Origin: Chara braunii
Lineage: Eukaryota > Streptophyta > Charophyceae > Charales > Characeae
Direction of reading: 5' to 3'
DNA: 27,427 nucleotides
Assembly: GCA_003427395.1 (NCBI GenBank)
Contig: BFEA01000137.1
Span: 2,156,540-2,183,966 of the forward strand
The position numbers and the translations under genes were made by a program. Shown here one piece after another: positions 1-9,174 of this stretch. Every line of letters starts with the position of its first letter. Position 1 is the stretch's first letter. The notes below the pieces were generated by a model. That model saw nothing but the letters and a program-made list of their open reading frames with translations, was not told where the DNA came from and made no database searches.

Positions 1-75
1 CCCGCATCTGTGACTGCAAAAGGTGAAAACTGTTTCACTCCCGCCGGCCTAAATTCGAGGTCCTCCGAGAATACT

Positions 76-526
76 TTAGTCCAATGCAGGACCTTTTCCT
101 TTCTTATCTCTCTCGTAGGCTCGGACTACATCGGGAGCTGTCTNTAGAAGTTCCGTTCGTGTAAACCAGCGGCNGTCCTCTGGTTCTTGAAAAGCGAACC
201 TNACTTTATATTGTTTCTNTGGACGACCTCTACCTCCTGTTCTGAAGACATCTTCACCTACGATGCCATCAATGTCGTACCTTCCATCCATATCCGGAGG
301 GATCATGGATCTTCGTGATGGAAACTGTTGACTTGTGGTGCAAGGTAGCAACTTTGACGCATGAAACACCGGATAGGTGTGGAGGTGCGCTGGAATCTCG
401 ACTGTATAGGACGGTCCATCCTCTCCGCCCTTGNCTTCTAAGACTGGCCATGGTCCTTGGTATGCAGGCAGTAACTTCTGCGAGATGTTCTCCTCAGGAA
501 TAAACTCTCTGGACTTGACCCAACTA
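76..526 (-). pseudogene. gypsy integrase C-terminus with GPY/F and chromodomain-like tail
   Basis: After a one-base frameshift near 517-526, the minus strand continues in another frame through a GPY/F-type region (QKLLPAYQGPWPV, then YPVFHASKLLP) to a C-terminal chromodomain-like segment: DIDGIVGEDVF, then a basic stretch, QYK.RFAFQEPED.RWF and TAPDVVRAYERD. The frame ends at a TAA at 76-78. In chromoviruses this tail is thought to steer integration by binding chromatin. The aromatic residues and the order match the family, but the domain is diverged. Because of the frameshift it cannot be translated with the upstream core in this copy. Confidence 0.78.
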
Positions 527-1304
527 AGTCGCCTACTTGAAATTGTGATGGGTGACNGTGCTTATTAGCTTGCTCTATCATTCTGTGNTGGGCTTTCCTG
601 AGGTTATCTACAACAGTAGCTATCACTTTCTCGTGCTGTATCACAAACTCTCGCGTACCGGGNGGTAGCNTCTGGATCTGGTCCCGGTTAAGTCCCTCAA
701 ATGGTATGCGCGGTCTAAAGGACTTAAGCAGTTCNTTGGGAGTGCGACANGTGGCTAAGTGCACGNTGTTATTGTATGCACTGGCTATCTTTGGGAGCAT
801 CTCGTCCCAATTGATCTGATCGGGCCTAATGTACATTCTGAGAACTTGTTGTAGGATCTTGTTCATTTGTTGAGTCTGACCATTGGTCTCGGGATGACGG
901 CCAGATAACATCAACAACTTTGAACCATAAACTTNCATTAGTTCCTGCCAGTTCTGACTGGTGAACCTGGTGTCTCTGTCACTAACTATTGACAGTGGTA
1001 TACCATGTTCANTGACCCAATAGTCGAAGTCCATAANGTCAATGGGCACAGAGTNTCCTNGTCTGGGAATAGGCAAAGGTCTGAGAAGACCTAGAGGAGC
1101 ACGCATAGTTGTCTTATTTCTTTGACAAACTTTACAACTGNGTANATATTCTGTGCAGTCGGCCTTCATACCGGACCGTATATACGCGTGCATGAGGTTG
1201 GCTAATNTCTTTTGCCAACCAAAGTGTCCCTCTNTNTCATGACATTCCCCTAAGATTAAACTACGGATGTCCTCACTGTTAGGAATACACAGACGGTCCG
1301 CCAT
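438..1304 (-). pseudogene. gypsy integrase, zinc finger and catalytic core, defective
   Basis: The 288-residue frame begins MADRLCIPNS and carries an HHCC zinc finger (ECH and EGH, then SCKVCQRNK) followed by the DDE core. The first-Asp region (MDF) is near 1033, the second is in SIVSDRD, and the third catalytic position is in the GQTQQMN segment. Integrase inserts the cDNA into the host genome. There are three defects. Roughly 50-60 residues usual between the first and second Asp are missing, so MDF runs almost directly into EHGIP. The third catalytic residue, normally Glu at D-35-E spacing, is Gln (CAA codon). The frame shifts near 517-526. Downstream of the shift, the last ~25 residues of this frame are out-of-frame reading. 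The Met at 1304 is an internal polyprotein residue, not a real start. Confidence 0.9.
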
Positions 1305-1476
1305 ATTAGTCTTCTCAAATAGTAGCCTATCAGTAGTGCNGTAGTCTCGTTTGGACTTTGGGNCCTCCTTAACTCTCTTGAAGAGGTCACAATTAGATAG
1401 GATCCTGCGGATATGCTTCNCTAACTTTNTGTTGCAGGTCTCTCCCTATATCCAGATAGTGAACTATCACGCCAAA

Positions 1477-1747
1477 TTAGTCAGCTCTTCTACTTAGAGC
1501 GTCCGCAACTACATTGTACTTGCCTTTAACTGGCTTAAGCTCGAAGTCATGTTAGTTTATCTCTGCGGCCCACCTAGTAAGCTTAGGTGTCATCTTGGCC
1601 TGTGTCTTCAACCACCTCAATGTCTCGTGGTCTGAATAGACTTTGAAGTGTCTCCCAAGCAAGTAGTGCGACGAGTGATCTAATGCTTGCCTAGAAGCGT
1701 AGAGTTCCCTCTCATAGGTAGATGTCGCTACCTTCTCTATTTGTTCA
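1477..1747 (-). pseudogene. gypsy RNase H domain remnant
   Basis: The minus-strand translation shows the hallmarks of a Ty3/gypsy RNase H domain: a TYERELYA motif, then HYLLGRHFKVYSDHETL, KLTRWAAEI, and the closing GKYNVVADALSRR. This enzyme degrades the RNA strand of the RNA-DNA hybrid during reverse transcription. A TAA stop (plus-strand 1552-1554) interrupts the frame between WAAEIN and HDFEL, and a second stop follows ADALSRRAD at about 1477. The start of the domain and all of the reverse transcriptase are missing, because the sequence changes abruptly at 1748. The region 1305-1476 is the linker to integrase; it is frame-broken and contains N calls. Confidence 0.88.
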
Positions 1748-1922
1748 AGATGGAATGAAAGTCTGGACGATTTTATGAAATGTTTTAATTAAATTTTCAT
1801 TCTACTACAACAAATATCTTCTTATTTGGATTGAATTAACCTATTTATAACTGAAAATCCTTACTTAGAATGACAGTTCAATTAAAATATTTCATGAACT
1901 TATCCAGACTTTCATTCCATCT
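1748..1922. mobile_element. MITE-like hairpin element, 175 bp
   Basis: The left end (1748-~1793, starting AGATGGAATGAAAGTCTGGA) is repeated in inverted orientation at ~1877-1922. Arms of about 45 bp therefore match with a few differences. The element is AT-rich and has no coding capacity. It sits exactly where recognisable gypsy sequence ends. No clear target-site duplication is visible (TTGTTCA on the left, CCCGCAT on the right), so it could instead be one palindromic part of a larger AT-rich element. Confidence 0.6.
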
Positions 1923-2098
1923 CCCGCATGCAGTCCAAATAAGAAGGGATACCCTATTCTTGGAATGAAAGTTCGCCATTAAGATTAAAAAAAATAAAAT
2001 TTAAATGACATTTTTAAAGATGGAATGAAAATTAAAATTTAGATTGTAATTTTACTATAGAATGATTATTTAATTCTGGAAAATTTATCCCTTAAAGC
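1923..2098. other. AT-rich spacer with further GGAATGAAA motifs
   Basis: TGGAATGAAA, the motif found in the ends of the neighbouring hairpin element, recurs at 1961-1970 and 2021-2030. A segment at about 1930-1946 (CAGTCCAAATAAGAAGG) is the inverted match of one inside the hairpin element at about 1815-1831. The pattern suggests nested or partial copies of one AT-rich element family. No gene is seen. Confidence 0.45.
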
Positions 2099-2687
2099 CA
2101 AGCTATTTTCGACGTAAATGAATTCACTAACAAGATAATCAAAAATTACCTTTTACGATAACCAAAGAAGAGTCTGCTAGTACAGGCCCGACGCTCGCCG
2201 CATCATCTTCAAAAGCAGAGGGTTAGCAACGTCGGAGTATATATTGTCCCAAGAGTATCAGAGCGCAAATGCGAACAAAAAGAACAAAAAAGAAAAAAGA
2301 AAGAAAAACAAGAAAAAATGAATTCAGTTTTTTTTATCTTTTTCCTTATAACTCCCCCCGTTCAGAACCTCTTGCGTACAAGGCTGCCCACGTGGATGTA
2401 GGTTGAGCGGCGACTGCCCCCACCCCCGGGTGTCATATCGACCGACTTGCGTACAGCCAAAAGACAAAAAGCCAAAGAAAAGAGAAAGGGAACAACCAAA
2501 TAAAACAGAACAGAGGACAACAAAACAAATCCCAGATGACAAGTCCTACATGCAAGCATTGCCCCAACCGCGATGTCAAAACATTCTTGTCTGCAAAAAA
2601 ATCAAGAAAAGTCTTAGATACATATCTATACACAACAGATGACCTTGTTCGACATTCCTATTCGGCGTCATCGTACGTAATTCGTAC
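2099..2687. repeat. ~0.6-kb direct repeat, copy 1
   Basis: Starts CAAGCTATTTTCGACGTAAA and ends at ATTCGTAC; the same sequence returns at 3132-3747 with scattered substitutions. This copy lacks about 34 bp near 2570 that the other copy has. It includes an A-rich AAAGAAAG tract (about 2280-2320) and a short unit (2531-2580) that is also amplified in the spacer. It could be a pair of LTRs around a very short interior or a tandem duplication. Neither copy has clear TG...CA ends, so I leave it unclassified. Confidence 0.75.
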
Positions 2688-2710
2688 GGGGACATTATAA
2701 AAAAACAATC

Positions 2711-2996
2711 CTAGATGATGATTCCCACATAAAAGCACCGCCCCGATTGATAGGCTGAATAACGGGAAGCAACCAACTAGAATACCAAAAAGAACCCGGA
2801 GGACCGGTAAAAAAGGCAATCCCGGATGACGATTCACACATAAAGCACCGCCCCCATGCAGGCCGAACAACGAGAAACAACCAACCAGGATGCCAAGACA
2901 ATAAAAAAAACCCGGATGACTGGTCCCACATGAAGCACCGCTACGCTCGTGAAATAGACCGAACAACGAGACAAAACCAACCGGGATGCAGACAAG
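2711..2996. repeat. three tandem ~90-110-bp units between the direct repeats
   Basis: Three consecutive units begin at about 2711, 2821 and 2911. Each reads roughly GATGAnnnTTCCCACAT, AAGCACCGCCCC, then GGCCGAACAACGAG and CAACCAACCAGGATGCCAA. The same unit occurs once in each flanking direct repeat (truncated at 2531-2580, longer at about 3560-3640), giving five copies in about 1.1 kb. The minus strand is open across the three units (2658-3065) and encodes a hydrophobic repeat of 32-36 residues. This looks incidental, because a second minus frame is open over the same units. Confidence 0.7.
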
Positions 2997-3131
2997 GTTA
3001 CCACACCACAACAAATCTACCATATCCATAGTAAAAAAAAATGGAACCATACAATAGGCCCGCAAAACGAATCACCCCAACAACAGGGAAGAATGAGCAA
3101 TACACAAAAAAACGATGATAGGACGATGAGT

Positions 3132-3747
3132 CAAGCTATTTTCGACGTAAATAAATTCACTAACAAGATAATAAAAACTATCTTCTACCATAACCAAAGA
3201 AAAAGCTTGCTAGTACAGGCCCAACGCTCGCCGTATCATCTACAGAAGCAGAGAGCTAGCAAGTTGGAGTATATATTGTCACAAGAGTATCAGAGCGCAA
3301 AAACGAAAAAAACAAACAAAAAGGAAGAAAGAAAGAAAAACAAGAAAAAATGAATTCAATTTTTTATCTTCTTCCTTATAACTCCCCTTGTTGAGAACCT
3401 CTTGCGTACAAGGCCGCCCACATGGATGTAGGTTGAGCGACAGCTGCCCCCACCCCCGTGTGTCATATTGACTCACTTACACAACCAAAAGGCAAAGAGG
3501 CAAAGAAAAGAGGAAGGGAACAACCAAAACAAACAAAACAGGGGGCAACAAAATAGATCTGAGATGACAAGTCCCACATGCAAGCACCACCCCAACACAC
3601 ACAGGCCAAACGATGGGACAAGACCAACCAGGATGTCAAAACATTCTTGTCTCCAAAGAAATCAAGGAAAGTCCCATATACATATCTATACACAGCAAAT
3701 GGCCTTGTTCGACATTCCTATTCGGCGTCATCGTACGCAATTCGTAC
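3132..3747. repeat. ~0.6-kb direct repeat, copy 2
   Basis: Second copy of the sequence at 2099-2687, offset by about 1033 bp. It keeps the ~34-bp piece missing from copy 1, so it is probably closer to the parental form. Homology stops at ATTCGTAC (3747), after which the flanks differ. Open frames in it are short and conflict with each other; no conserved protein is recognised. Confidence 0.75.
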
Positions 3748-4340
3748 CAGTGTCGGGGGGCCGCAGACCAGTCGGCCACACGAAATACAAGCGATTGAGC
3801 TCTAGGTTGAATGCCTGGGAAAGAATTAGCCGGCACTTTCATATGAGCGGTCGAAAAAAATTAGAGGTTATAGAAGGGTCCCTAAAACTCCCCCCATCAA
3901 TTATAAAAATTGACCCTTGAAATTAACTTAAGGAAGACCCACGTTTGCTGCACCTGACACCTACCGTTTTCGTTCGTTCCGAGGCTGTTCCCGAAGCGGC
4001 TGACTGTGGAGCGGGGGTATGGTGCTAGGCCTCGGCGCGCTCCTTTTACACCGAACAATTGACGAAGAATTGGATCCTCAATTTCCATTAATTCTAATAT
4101 CCAAATTAAAATTGAAAAAAAAATTAAAAATAGTGAAACGGAAGAAAATAAGGGAATATTTGCTATTTAATAAAATTTCATCGGGATTTATCCTTGATAA
4201 AATTGTCTTTAATTTTTATTAATTTCAATAAAAGAATTAATAATGAGCATAAAAATTAAAAATGATAAAAGAAGAGAAAACAAATGATTAATTATCATTT
4301 GATTAATTTTTATCGGAATTTATTCTTGATAAGTTTTTAC
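3748..4340. other. unassigned region, AT-rich in its second half
   Basis: No gene or known repeat recognised. From about 4070 the base composition becomes strongly AT. A phrase TCGGGATTTATCCTTGATAA (near 4181) recurs with changes near 4313 (TCGGAATTTATTCTTGATAA). A small hairpin, AAATGAT-TAATT-ATCATTT, lies at 4282-4300. The short open frames here have no recognisable content. Confidence 0.4.
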
Positions 4341-5097
4341 CGGGAAATATTTGTTTCCCTGGATCCGTGCGAGTTCCGGTAACTATGAACCCATGCTTAA
4401 TTTTGCCTGATTGATCTGATTTCTACCCTCGGTATGACCTCGATGTTGTTGAGTGAGTTGAGTTACCGCGACACGGTCAGTTTGGTGCTGCCACTGGTTC
4501 TACTATGGGACGGGTCATGCGGTGTTATTACTTTCGTGCGAACACTAGTTTGGAACGAGCGCGACACACGGGTTGAAAACTGGTACGGTCCAGTCACTTG
4601 TTTGGTATTGGCATGATGCATTTGCGGCACGGTATGGTATTCAGCATTGGACTGATATGGTAACAGTACAGGCTGCTGCAGTTCGAAACAACCATGTCAG
4701 GTTCGGCATTTTGCGATGGATTGATATTGGTTCCGCCATGGATCTTCACAGTTCAACTGTGTCACTGTTGAAAGTGATGCGGTTACTGGTTCGACGCATG
4801 TACAGTTCTGCGGTTCGGCACAATAATTTCTGGTGCAGATACTGGTTCGAAACTAGCATGGTTTAAGACTGCTATGGGTCACTCCGGTTTAATGGCACCA
4901 CTTTGATAAAGCCTGCTACGGTTCGGCTCCTTTCAGGTATGGTTGTTGACTCGAAGCTAACTAGTTCGGAAGATGCTGATATTCCGTGGAAGTCCTTGAT
5001 ATGACTCAACGGTCTTGGACCACTCGCTCCGCCGCGGTGGCACATATTTGACTTCGCGGGCCCTGAAATAGGCCTACCGGTTTAAACCCCCGGTTCC
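4341..5097. other. unassigned region with degenerate GGTTCG-type phrases
   Basis: Phrases such as TACTGGTTCGA, GCGGTTCGGCA and GGTATGGT recur irregularly, about 20-40 bp apart, from about 4480 to 4980. This suggests a very old, degenerate tandem repeat. Open frames of 60-97 residues (4434-4616, 4573-4866) show no domain. I do not call a gene. Confidence 0.3.
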
Positions 5098-5153
5098 GAT
5101 CGAGAGGACTGCGGCTGTGGGTAATGATCGAGAGGACTGCGGTTGTAGGTGGT
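5098..5153. repeat. 28-bp tandem duplication
   Basis: GATCGAGAGGACTGCGG is followed by a variable tail and repeated immediately: 5098-5125 and 5126-5153. The two copies differ at a few positions near the end of the unit. Confidence 0.85.
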
Positions 5154-7169
5154 GAGAGCTCTTAGCTTGTGGGCTTGGCACGGGGACGGTCAACACCAGT
5201 CTTCGGCAGCGGACATGTACCAGCAGAGGGGACCGGGGTTTCCCACATGCCTCATGCTGTAGTCTGGAGGCAATATAGGGGAAACCAGTACAAAGAGATT
5301 GACAAAATCAGACCGGGGCGAGAGTGAGGGCGTGACTGGTGTACGCCGCCCACGAAACAACTCGATTCAATCAGGGGAAATAGTGTGTCGGGCAGGCGCT
5401 GCGGGCGAGAGTGTTTTCAATTCAGCGTGTCTAACGTTCGCAGCCCACTCAGATGCTGTTCAGCCGGGAGGAGTGGCGTGCCAGACGTGTTCAACTTGCC
5501 TTAAGGTCTATCGGGAACACGCCCGCTCAGAGGGCGGACAACAGGGAAGTTGCGAGCGATGTGCGTTGTTTGAGAGGGTGTGATCAATCAGACAATCCCG
5601 CTACTAGCATGAACAGATTCTTTCAATAATTTACCAATCGGATTGGACTGCAAAAAGCGGGGGGGGCAAGCTTGGACCGCGGATCAAAATGCGGCCGATG
5701 TACCCAGCGCACATGCGCTTTGGTAGGGGTGGGGAAGTCTTGATTGATGGATAAAGATGAGCTACTCATGCTGCGAAAGGGGGTAACAGATGAAGAAGCG
5801 TGCGCCCGGTGTGCTCAGTGAGCGAACAGATGACAGGTTCAGTCGAGGGTTAGCTCGCACGATCCAGATCGCTTGTGGTCCTTGAAGGAGTCAGCGGTAA
5901 CTTGAGATCGTTTCAATCGTTCCGATCGGGGGGGAGGGTGACAACAACGGTGTATCTGGGGTTACATATCTGACGATCGCGGTGCTCTCGTGTGAGCGTC
6001 GTCTGGATTTAATCGGAAATAGTATCTAATCTATGAAAAGATGGCACAATCAAGGAGGCCAAGTATAGCCTAGTACATGAGAGTTGGCAGTACAACCGTT
6101 CAAAGTGAAAAGAATGATGTCCACTACTCTCCTGAAACGTGACTGGTTGGACATGAACTGAAAGCGGTGATGAATGGACTGTGCAATCTCCGAGAGGACG
6201 CGCCATAAGGAAACGGTCGGAGCGTCGGTCTGCCATCGACGCGAGGTCGGAGAGTGATTGGCCCTTTTGAACGCGAATGAAGGTGGGACGAAACGAGATC
6301 ATGCATAAGTATTGACGACTGAAAGATGTCCTGATTCCATGACTGTGGGAAAAATCTATGGTCTAACCTGCAGTATGCGAGTTTGAAGAACAATGGTCAG
6401 TATTCCTCATTCACGAGACAACGCTTAACCTTAGGGTTAGTCAGGTGAGCGTGAACCAAGACCGTCATGAATGGGTGAAAACGTGAGAATGAACTGGGCA
6501 GTGGATGAGAAATCTAGTGTGCTTGACATTCGTTTTGAACTTGCTACATGTTTCGTTTGATTAGGTGGTGTCATCTAATGCTCATGAGCTGAAGCCTAAG
6601 TTCCACATGGCCTGAGAGAGGGACTGCACAGAGTGAGGGACGAAGAGTGCACAGAGAGTGAGAGAGAGTGTCCTCCTCAAGAGAGGAGTGCGCGAAGCGA
6701 AAGAGAGTGATTGATCCGATCGAGCGCGAGGGTGGATCACGTGCACATGTGTGAGAGAAAGAGTTTTTTTTCTTCCACTTACTATGTGTTTATTTATTTA
6801 CTCATTCTCTCTAGGAATCAAACCTGCAGAAGTCGAGTTTGAGGAATGAGTCACGAGAATGTTGAAGTTAATAAGCTCGCTAAGTTACCCGTGGGGGCGA
6901 TTGAAACTGAGTCTGCTCTGATTGGTCCTCTGGTGTCCCTGAGTCAAAGCAGTAGATTGAATAGTCGGTTTACTCAGAGTCGGGCCTGCTAAGAGTCTCG
7001 TTGAGGGAACCGTCATCAAGCCGTTGGTCGGACCACCGTTGTTCTTAAACTTGGGTTGACAAACAGGAAATAGAGGGAGAAAGAGAGGGGGAGAAGAGAG
7101 ATAGAGGGCGCCTGTGGACGATAATGGAATTGAGCATTAATGTGGGTGACTGATCACAGACGAAAGAGA
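5154..7169. other. unassigned non-coding-looking region
   Basis: No protein family is recognised in any frame. The longest open frame (5299-5583, plus, 94 residues, Cys-containing C-terminal half) has no recognisable domain and no supporting context. The region is rich in GAGAGAG and GAGTG runs (about 6600-6760 and 7070-7110). A phrase at 6365-6400 (AACCTGCAG, then CGAGTTTGA) recurs at 6821-6856, suggesting an old dispersed or duplicated repeat. Confidence 0.35.
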
Positions 7170-7237
7170 CTGATAGTACGATAGAGTGGGAGAGAGAAAA
7201 ATCCTGATAGTACGATAGAGTGAGAGAGAGTTTGAGT
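7170..7237. repeat. 34-bp tandem duplication in GAGA-rich sequence
   Basis: CTGATAGTACGATAGAGTG starts at 7170 and again at 7204, each followed by GAGAGAGA-type sequence. The period is 34 bp and the tails are imperfect. Confidence 0.85.
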
Positions 7238-7769
7238 GGACAGAAGTTGTACAATTATATTGTGAACTAATGTATCCGTTCAACGTCGACGGCCAGGTGC
7301 AGGTGAATTGGCGGTTGTCGAACGATGCACTGGGATTGCATATAGGTTTGGATATTACTCCATGTTGCTCTACGATTGAAACCCCGGTGTCATCACAATA
7401 CAAACACCGCAAACGTGGATGACCACCTTCCCAATTTCCCAAAGTCGTCGGAGTCGAAGGTTTTTAGTACAAGTCGTAGGTGCTGCGGGTGATGAGACTA
7501 CTCACATGTGAGACAAACTGTGTATCTTTTTAACGCAGAACGATGAAATTAAACTCTCGTTGAACCCCGTTAAATTCAAAAACATCTCGTTGAATTCGCA
7601 TTAAACGCGAAAATGGGCCGCTCCTGCGCTTTTCGGAAAAACGGAATTGATGCGCGGGGTCCGAAACACGTGGTCCTAGGCAAAAAAAAATAATAATAAA
7701 AAAAAAAAATTACCCCAACCCCTGAAGCACCTCCCATCCGCCCCTACATCCCCCAACCCCCAACGCCCC
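7238..7769. other. unassigned spacer with GTTGAATTCG/TTAAACGCG phrases
   Basis: No gene seen. Between about 7545 and 7615, phrases such as TCGTTGAATTCGCATTAAACG echo the palindrome-rich sequence at 10527-10597, suggesting a related but decayed element. A/T runs (7682-7711) and a C-rich stretch (7713-7769) follow. Confidence 0.35.
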
Positions 7770-8060
7770 AGTTATGTGTGTGTAGGTGTGATGTGTGTGC
7801 GCGTATCTGTGTATGTGTGTGCCTGTGCGTGAGAGTGTGTCTGTGCATGAATAGGAATGTATGCGCGTGTGTTTGTGTATGTGTGTGTTTGTGTGTGTGT
7901 GTGTTTGTGTATGTGTGTGTTTGTGTATGTGTGTGTTTGTAAGTGTGTGTGTGTGTATGTGTATGCGTGTGTTTGTAAGTGTGTGTATGTATGTGTGTGT
8001 TTGTAAGTGTGTGTGTGTGTGTAAGTGTAAGTGTGTCTGTGCCTGCGTGTGAGAGTGTGT
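7770..8060. repeat. (TG)n-type imperfect microsatellite
   Basis: About 290 bp of TGTG sequence interrupted by TTTGTGTATG, TGTAAGTG and TGCGTG variants. Open frames of alternating Cys/Val on one strand and Thr/His on the other are products of the repeat, not genes. Confidence 0.95.
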
Positions 8061-8639
8061 CTCGCCTTACTCACAACCTCGTTCCCCAACACACAGATGC
8101 CACTTGCACCCAAGGACCACCCTGCGCCACACCCTGCTTACAGCAGCGCACCTCGGCTATGACTGCTTGCTCCTTCCTGCTCGCCCCTGAGCGCGTGAGT
8201 GTCAGCGAGTTACAGCGCGGCAGCGCTTACGCAGCATGCAGCCAGCACCCGAATGCCTAATGTGGAGGCAGACCCTTTGCTATATCGAAGTGGCCTGCCT
8301 GTGTTCAGTCCCAGGAAGCTTCCAATAGGCCTCGGTAGCCTGAGGCACAGCACGAACGAGAACAGGTCTTGGGCCTGAGGTGGTTGCATGCCCCCAACTG
8401 CCTTTGGCCTGTGTTTGGCCCAGTACCCGTATCCAGCCCAGGGCCTGCTTTCCATACATTCACACAGGCGGCCCAGGGCCTGGGTTCCCTCAACCAACTG
8501 ACGCTAGACTCATGCAACCTGCTATAGGCCCAATTTTGTGTGTGTGTGTGTCTTTTTTTCCTTTTTTTAATTTGCTTTTTATGGTTTTGATTTTTTTAAA
8601 AGTACACTAAGCTCCAAAAAAATAAAATAAAAAATAAAT
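8061..8639. other. unassigned GC-rich then AT-rich spacer
   Basis: 8061-8530 is GC-rich with repeated GGCCCAGGGCCTG and GGCCTG phrases (about 8320-8490). A short (TG)n run and T/A-rich sequence follow (8536-8639). Overlapping open frames of 70-95 residues exist on both strands but none is recognisable. Confidence 0.35.
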
Positions 8640-8756
8640 TGTTGTACATCTTTCAAAGATCTACAACCCTACGTAGCACCGTGTTCGCGTTCGGAGGCGA
8701 GCACGAACATGTTCGCCCGAACGCGAACAAGCGCCCAAAACCCTCCGAACGCGAAT
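8640..8756. repeat. two inverted repeats at the left edge of a microsatellite block
   Basis: First, a near-palindrome at 8641-8667: GTTGTA, ATCTTT, AAAGAT and TACAAC arms with single-base interruptions. Second, arms at 8683-8697 (GTTCGCGTTCGGAGG) and 8742-8756 (CCTCCGAACGCGAAT) flank a 44-base loop that holds CGAACATGTTCG, itself a palindrome. Between the two lies CTACGTAGCAC (8669-8679), one of four copies of this 11-mer in the zone. Confidence 0.75.
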
Positions 8757-8790
8757 ATAAAATTTATTTAAAAAAGAAGAAAAAAAAAAA

Positions 8791-8890
8791 TTCTCAGAAA
8801 AATCTGAAAAAAATATATGTTATGTAAAATAACAATACAAGGAACTTTTGCCTAGGTGTCATGTTCAAATTCGTAGCCAATCATGAGTTA
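8791..8890 (+). repeat. dispersed ~100-bp core, copy A
   Basis: This segment (TTCTCAGAAAAATCTGA at the start, CAATCATGAGTT at the end) matches the reverse complement of 26141-26238 at about 87 of 100 aligned positions by eye. It is AT-rich and non-coding, and is preceded by an A-rich tract. The small hairpins visible in copy B are partly eroded here. Confidence 0.8.
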
Positions 8891-9023
8891 CCTCCTCCTC
8901 CTCCTCCTCGATCGTCCTCCTCCTCTTCCTCCTCCTCTTCCTCCTCCTCTTCCTCCTTCTCCTCAATCGGGACCTCCTCGGTCGTCGGGAACTCCTCCGT
9001 CGTCAGGACCTCCTTCGTCATCG

Positions 9024-9054
<31 letters not shown>

Positions 9055-9140
9055 CCGTCAAATATGTTGATTAGACAGGATCTTGAACTGTCAAGATCAT
9101 GTTGAATCAATAGATTCGACAGGATTGATTGATTGATTGC

Positions 9141-9174
<34 letters not shown>

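Larger units (their letters stand above)
1..1747 (-). mobile_element. Ty3/gypsy (chromovirus-like) LTR retrotransposon fragment, 3' part of pol
   Basis: Read on the minus strand, this stretch gives in order RNase H, integrase zinc finger, integrase core, GPY/F-type region and a chromodomain-like tail, which is the Ty3/gypsy pol order. Reverse transcriptase, protease and gag are absent because the element stops at about 1747, where an unrelated hairpin element begins. The final stop lies at 76-78. The last 75 bases contain a purine-rich GGCCGGCGGGAGTG stretch on the minus strand, which is where a polypurine tract and 3' LTR would be expected, but no LTR can be confirmed at the window edge. The copy is non-functional: it has in-frame stops, a frameshift, an internal deletion and a changed catalytic residue. 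Many single N calls fall within it. Confidence 0.9.

Noticed and set aside
2099-3747. Solo LTR pair of a short LTR element
   Set aside because: No TG...CA ends, primer-binding site or polypurine tract was found at the repeat boundaries.
3897-4088. Possible organelle- or rRNA-derived segment
   Set aside because: The minus-strand peptide looked vaguely familiar, but no rRNA or organelle gene motif could be confirmed.
5299-5583. 94-residue open frame with several Cys residues
   Set aside because: Cys spacing does not match a zinc-finger pattern I recognise, and there is no conserved neighbour or codon evidence; length is within chance for this composition.
7772-8260. Cys/Val-rich and Thr/His-rich open frames
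   Set aside because: Products of the imperfect (TG)n microsatellite.
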